From positions 1-15,169 of the forward strand of contig CABRGI010000005.1 of NCBI GenBank assembly GCA_902470455.1: DNA of 15,169 nucleotides, given 5' to 3'. Every line of letters starts with the position of its first letter. Position 1 is the stretch's first letter. The notes under the pieces were generated by a model, which worked only from the letters and a program-made list of their open reading frames with translations, did no database searches and had not been told where the DNA came from. The position numbers and the translations under genes were made by a program. Positions 13,326 to 15,169 of this stretch are shown one piece after another. Source of the stretch: an uncultured Parvimonas sp. Its GTDB lineage: Bacteria > Bacillota > Clostridia > Tissierellales > Peptoniphilaceae.

Positions 13326-13516
13326 TAACGTTAAGCTACTAATCGAAGATATTTCCTAAACACGTCATCTCGACCAACGTGAATCTAGCCCTAACTTTGT
13401 TTACTTGTAAACAAAAGTAGGTCTGACGGGGTCGTTGTATTTTTTGATACAATGACTCTGGAGATCTAATACTTATGCTTGTTTACAAGCATAAGTGAAT
13501 GTATCAAAGATACATA
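13326..13516 (+). repeat. Hairpin-rich interspersed repeat, copy 1 (long form)
   Basis: The head (13326-13374) matches 13772-13820 with a single mismatch; it begins TAACGTTAAGC and ends in ACACGTCATCTCGAC. The tail (13461-13516) matches 13840-13895 with two mismatches and holds two hairpins: an 11-bp stem ACTTATGCTTG with loop TTTA (13471-13496) and a 6-bp stem TGTATC (13500-13514). This copy has an extra middle part (about 13375-13460) with another pair of hairpins, 13394-13418 centred on GTTTAC/GTAAAC and 13431-13457. No gene is supported within it. The CGTCATCTCGAC...GAGATCT motif resembles dispersed intergenic repeats I recall from many bacteria. Confidence 0.88.
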
Positions 13517-13590
13517 CAATGTAAAAGGCTTATTAATTAAAAGTCTTTAGGATAATTTCATTGGAGTTATATAAATGTTATATCGTTTAT

Positions 13591-13690
13591 AAGTCCTTTA
13601 CAGGACTTACTATTATTTGTAAACAAATAATAGTAGTGAGATCTCTCCGCTCCATTCGTTTCACTCATTTCGGTCGAGATGACGTGTTAG
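13591..13690 (-). repeat. Hairpin-rich interspersed repeat, inverted copy
   Basis: On the minus strand this copy starts with CTAACACGTCATCTCGACC (13672-13690, with one base missing against copy 1), passes through a GGAGCGGAGAGATCTC segment and ends with two hairpins. The first has the 11-bp stem ACTATTATTTG around TTTA (13609-13634) and the second the 6-bp stem AAGTCC (13591-13608). The order and sizes equal the other copies, but the stem sequences differ on both sides so that pairing is kept. Confidence 0.85.
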
Positions 13691-13771
13691 AGGCATTGTT
13701 TTGCAAGTTGCTATGACGTGAAACATATCGTTGTATAAGGTTATAAATATAGTTTGATGTTTATTTACTAT

Positions 13772-13895
13772 TAACGTTAAGCTACTAATCGAAGATATTT
13801 CCCAAACACGTCATCTCGACTGGAGCAGAGCGGAATGGAGAGATCTCATACTTATGCTTGTTTACAAGCATAAGTGAATGTATCGAAGATACATA
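13772..13895 (+). repeat. Hairpin-rich interspersed repeat, copy 2 (short form)
   Basis: It has the same head and tail as the copy at 13326, joined by a short GGAGCAGAGCGGAATGGA linker instead of the extra hairpin pair. The tail hairpins are at 13850-13875 and 13879-13893. It ends about 40 bases upstream of the promoter of the leucine-rich-repeat gene. A 66-codon frame across it on the minus strand is spurious. Confidence 0.88.
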
Positions 13896-13937
13896 AAATA
13901 TGTAAATCTCATAAGCCCACAAGCATATCAACTTAAA

Positions 13938-13971
13938 TTGAATGAAATATATACTTATGATATAATCATAA
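13938..13971 (+). promoter_or_regulatory. Promoter and palindrome for the LRR-hydrolase pair
   Basis: TTGAAT (13938-13943), a 17-base spacer and TATAAT (13961-13966) with TGA before it (extended -10). A 7-bp inverted repeat TTATGAT with ATCATAA around ATA (13955-13971) is centred on the -10 box and may be an operator. Transcription would start near 13973, giving a leader of about 55 bases. Confidence 0.78.
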
Positions 13972-14028
13972 TAAAGTATTTGCAATGAAAATTTAGATAT
14001 AATCTTCTTAAATAGAAAGGAGTAAAAA

Positions 14029-14805
14029 ATGGTTTTAAATGAAAAACAATTAATATACGGTTATGATTATTACTTCAAAAATGAAAATAGACCTAGAAGT
14101 ATTGTTGAGGTTTCTGAATATAATGGAGAAAGTGCAATTATAATAAATTGTACTCAATTGGATGATAGTTCTAATTCAAAGTACAAAACTGCAAAGGCAA
14201 GAAAAAATGTTGTAAATGAATGGTGTGATTTTTTAATTAAAAATCCAACGGCTTTTACAGAACTTACATTTTGTACAAGAATGCCACAAGAGTTGTTTAA
14301 TGCGGTTTGTTCACAACAAAATCTTAAAAAATTATATATTAAATGGGGAGTTTATCCAGATATTTCAAAGATTTCAAATCTTGTAAATCTTGAATTCCTT
14401 CATTTAGGTTCAGGTTCAAGTGTGGGAAGTATTGAACCAATTTCGAAATTAGAAAATTTAGTAGCTTTAACAGTCGAAAATTTTCAAAAAATTGACGATT
14501 ATAGTCCACTTACAAAACTTAAAAAATTGGAAAGTCTTACAATTGAGGGGGATTGTTTTGCCCCAAAGAATATTCATATAGATTCTATTGATTTTTTGAA
14601 AGATATGAAGCAATTAAGATTTTTTAGATTTTTTACAAGTATTGTAAAAAGTAAGGATTACACTCCACTTTTAAGTCTTAAAAATATAGAACATTTATCT
14701 ATTAAGCCGTTTAAAGAAGTTAATAAATTATATGATGAGATAATTAAATTACCTAAATTAAAATATGGAACAATTGTATTTAATCCCGAATTTTATAAAA
14801 AATAG
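14029..14805 (+). CDS. Cytoplasmic leucine-rich repeat protein
   Basis: The 258-aa product has an N-terminal non-repeat part (1-95, with a WCDFLIKNP element at 65-73) and five to six irregular leucine-rich repeats from about residue 97 to 240. Their pattern, such as LVNLEFLHLGSG (118-129), LENLVALTVENF (141-152) and LKKLESLTIEGD (164-175), is of the internalin-like 22-24 residue kind. There is no signal peptide, membrane anchor or LPXTG motif, so it should act inside the cell, probably by binding a protein. AAAGGAG lies upstream of the ATG at 14029. It is followed after 10 bp by a hydrolase gene, so the pair may work together (inference). Confidence 0.85.
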   Translation: MVLNEKQLIYGYDYYFKNENRPRSIVEVSEYNGESAIIINCTQLDDSSNSKYKTAKARKNVVNEWCDFLIKNPTAFTELTFCTRMPQELFNAVCSQQNLKKLYIKWGVYPDISKISNLVNLEFLHLGSGSSVGSIEPISKLENLVALTVENFQKIDDYSPLTKLKKLESLTIEGDCFAPKNIHIDSIDFLKDMKQLRFFRFFTSIVKSKDYTPLLSLKNIEHLSIKPFKEVNKLYDEIIKLPKLKYGTIVFNPEFYKK

Positions 14806-14815
14806 AGGTGTTATA

Positions 14816-15169
14816 ATGAAAAATGCAGTTATATACATACATGGGAAAGGCGGGAATTCTGTTGAAGCAGAACATTATAAAAAATTTTTTAGTGATGAAT
14901 ATAAAATTATTGGCTTTGATTATAAATCTGAATTTCCTTGGGATGCCAAGATAGAATTTTTAAAGTTTTTTGATTCCATAGTCTCTGAATATGATGATAT
15001 TTATCTAATAGCAAATAGTTTGGGAGCTTATTATTCTATGCTTGCATTATCGGATAAGAAAATTAAAAAAGCTATGTTTATTTCACCAGTTGTAGATATG
15101 GAAAAAATAATTTTAAATATGATGAAAATGTCTAATGTTTCAGAGGAAGAATTATATAATAAAAAAGAA
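14816..15169 (+). CDS. Alpha/beta hydrolase, 3' end outside the window
   Basis: The first 118 codons of an open frame that runs off the window. The product starts MKNAVIYIHGKGGNS, with the oxyanion strand YIHGKGGN (7-14), then YKIIGFDYKSEFPW (29-42) and the nucleophile elbow IANSLGAYYS (65-74, probable Ser68, with Ala in place of the first Gly of GxSxG). This is the layout of small YqiA/YcfP-like esterases of about 190-220 aa. The acid and His must lie beyond the end. GAGGTG overlaps the stop of the LRR gene and lies five bases before the ATG, so the two genes are translationally linked. Confidence 0.85.
   Translation, partial: MKNAVIYIHGKGGNSVEAEHYKKFFSDEYKIIGFDYKSEFPWDAKIEFLKFFDSIVSEYDDIYLIANSLGAYYSMLALSDKKIKKAMFISPVVDMEKIILNMMKMSNVSEEELYNKKE

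Noticed and set aside
13359..13688. Insertion sequence
   Set aside because: It has inverted ends but no transposase frame and no clear target-site duplication.
13326..13895. CRISPR array
   Set aside because: The repeats are few, of unequal length, partly inverted and without regular unique spacers; no cas gene is near.
13785..13985. 66-codon open frame on the minus strand over the second repeat copy
   Set aside because: It lies within the hairpin repeat, has no ribosome binding site, and its C-terminal part is just the translated repeat head.

Overview
The window is AT-rich, densely coded DNA with strong Shine-Dalgarno sites (AGGAGG-type), short intergenic gaps and U-tailed hairpin terminators. 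This is typical of a low-GC Gram-positive anaerobe (Bacillota). The gene mix (a Staphylococcus-type class I fructose-bisphosphate aldolase, proline iminopeptidase, HicAB, an EFR1-type flavodoxin/ferredoxin, an SF0329 protein) suggests a Peptoniphilaceae/Tissierellia relative such as Parvimonas. That placement is inference from general familiarity, not from a search.

Layout. (1) 8-3441, minus strand: a proline iminopeptidase heads an operon of three small related membrane proteins and a DUF6483 protein, closed by a terminator at 1183-1211. Beyond it lies a second minus-strand pair, free methionine-(R)-sulfoxide reductase and a YdcF/SanA-like DUF218 protein. (2) 3474-4518: a divergent promoter region, a SemiSWEET sugar transporter, and a HicAB toxin-antitoxin pair whose promoter carries two TTACGTAA palindromes. 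(3) 4553-6890: class I aldolase with its own promoter and terminator, then a membrane protein joining an N-terminal multi-pass region to a DUF2871 domain. (4) 6900-7837: a two-TM protein and a YciI-family gene broken by an in-frame stop and lacking a standard start codon. (5) 7846-10611: an operon of an AbrB/SpoVT-type regulator, a membrane-anchored alpha/beta hydrolase, an EFR1-family flavodoxin-ferredoxin and a GNAT acetyltransferase. A 14-bp inverted repeat covers its -10 box and reaches its ribosome binding site. (6) 10616-13251: two copies of a promoter/small-membrane-protein/terminator unit; the second promoter probably also drives SF0329, an unrecognised protein, a MazG-like pyrophosphohydrolase and a HIT hydrolase. 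(7) 13126-14028: about 900 bp without a gene, filled with copies of a hairpin-rich repeat. (8) 13938-15169: a leucine-rich-repeat protein followed by an alpha/beta hydrolase that runs off the end of the window.

The parts look like ordinary chromosomal housekeeping and stress functions (methionine sulfoxide repair, nucleotide clean-up by MazG/HIT, peptide and sugar use) mixed with small accessory modules. The most unusual structure is the repeat region at 13326-13895. There, copies in opposite orientations keep the same two-hairpin design while the stem sequences change in a compensatory way, as expected of an element folded as RNA or as a DNA cruciform. No phage, transposase, CRISPR, tRNA or rRNA gene is visible.
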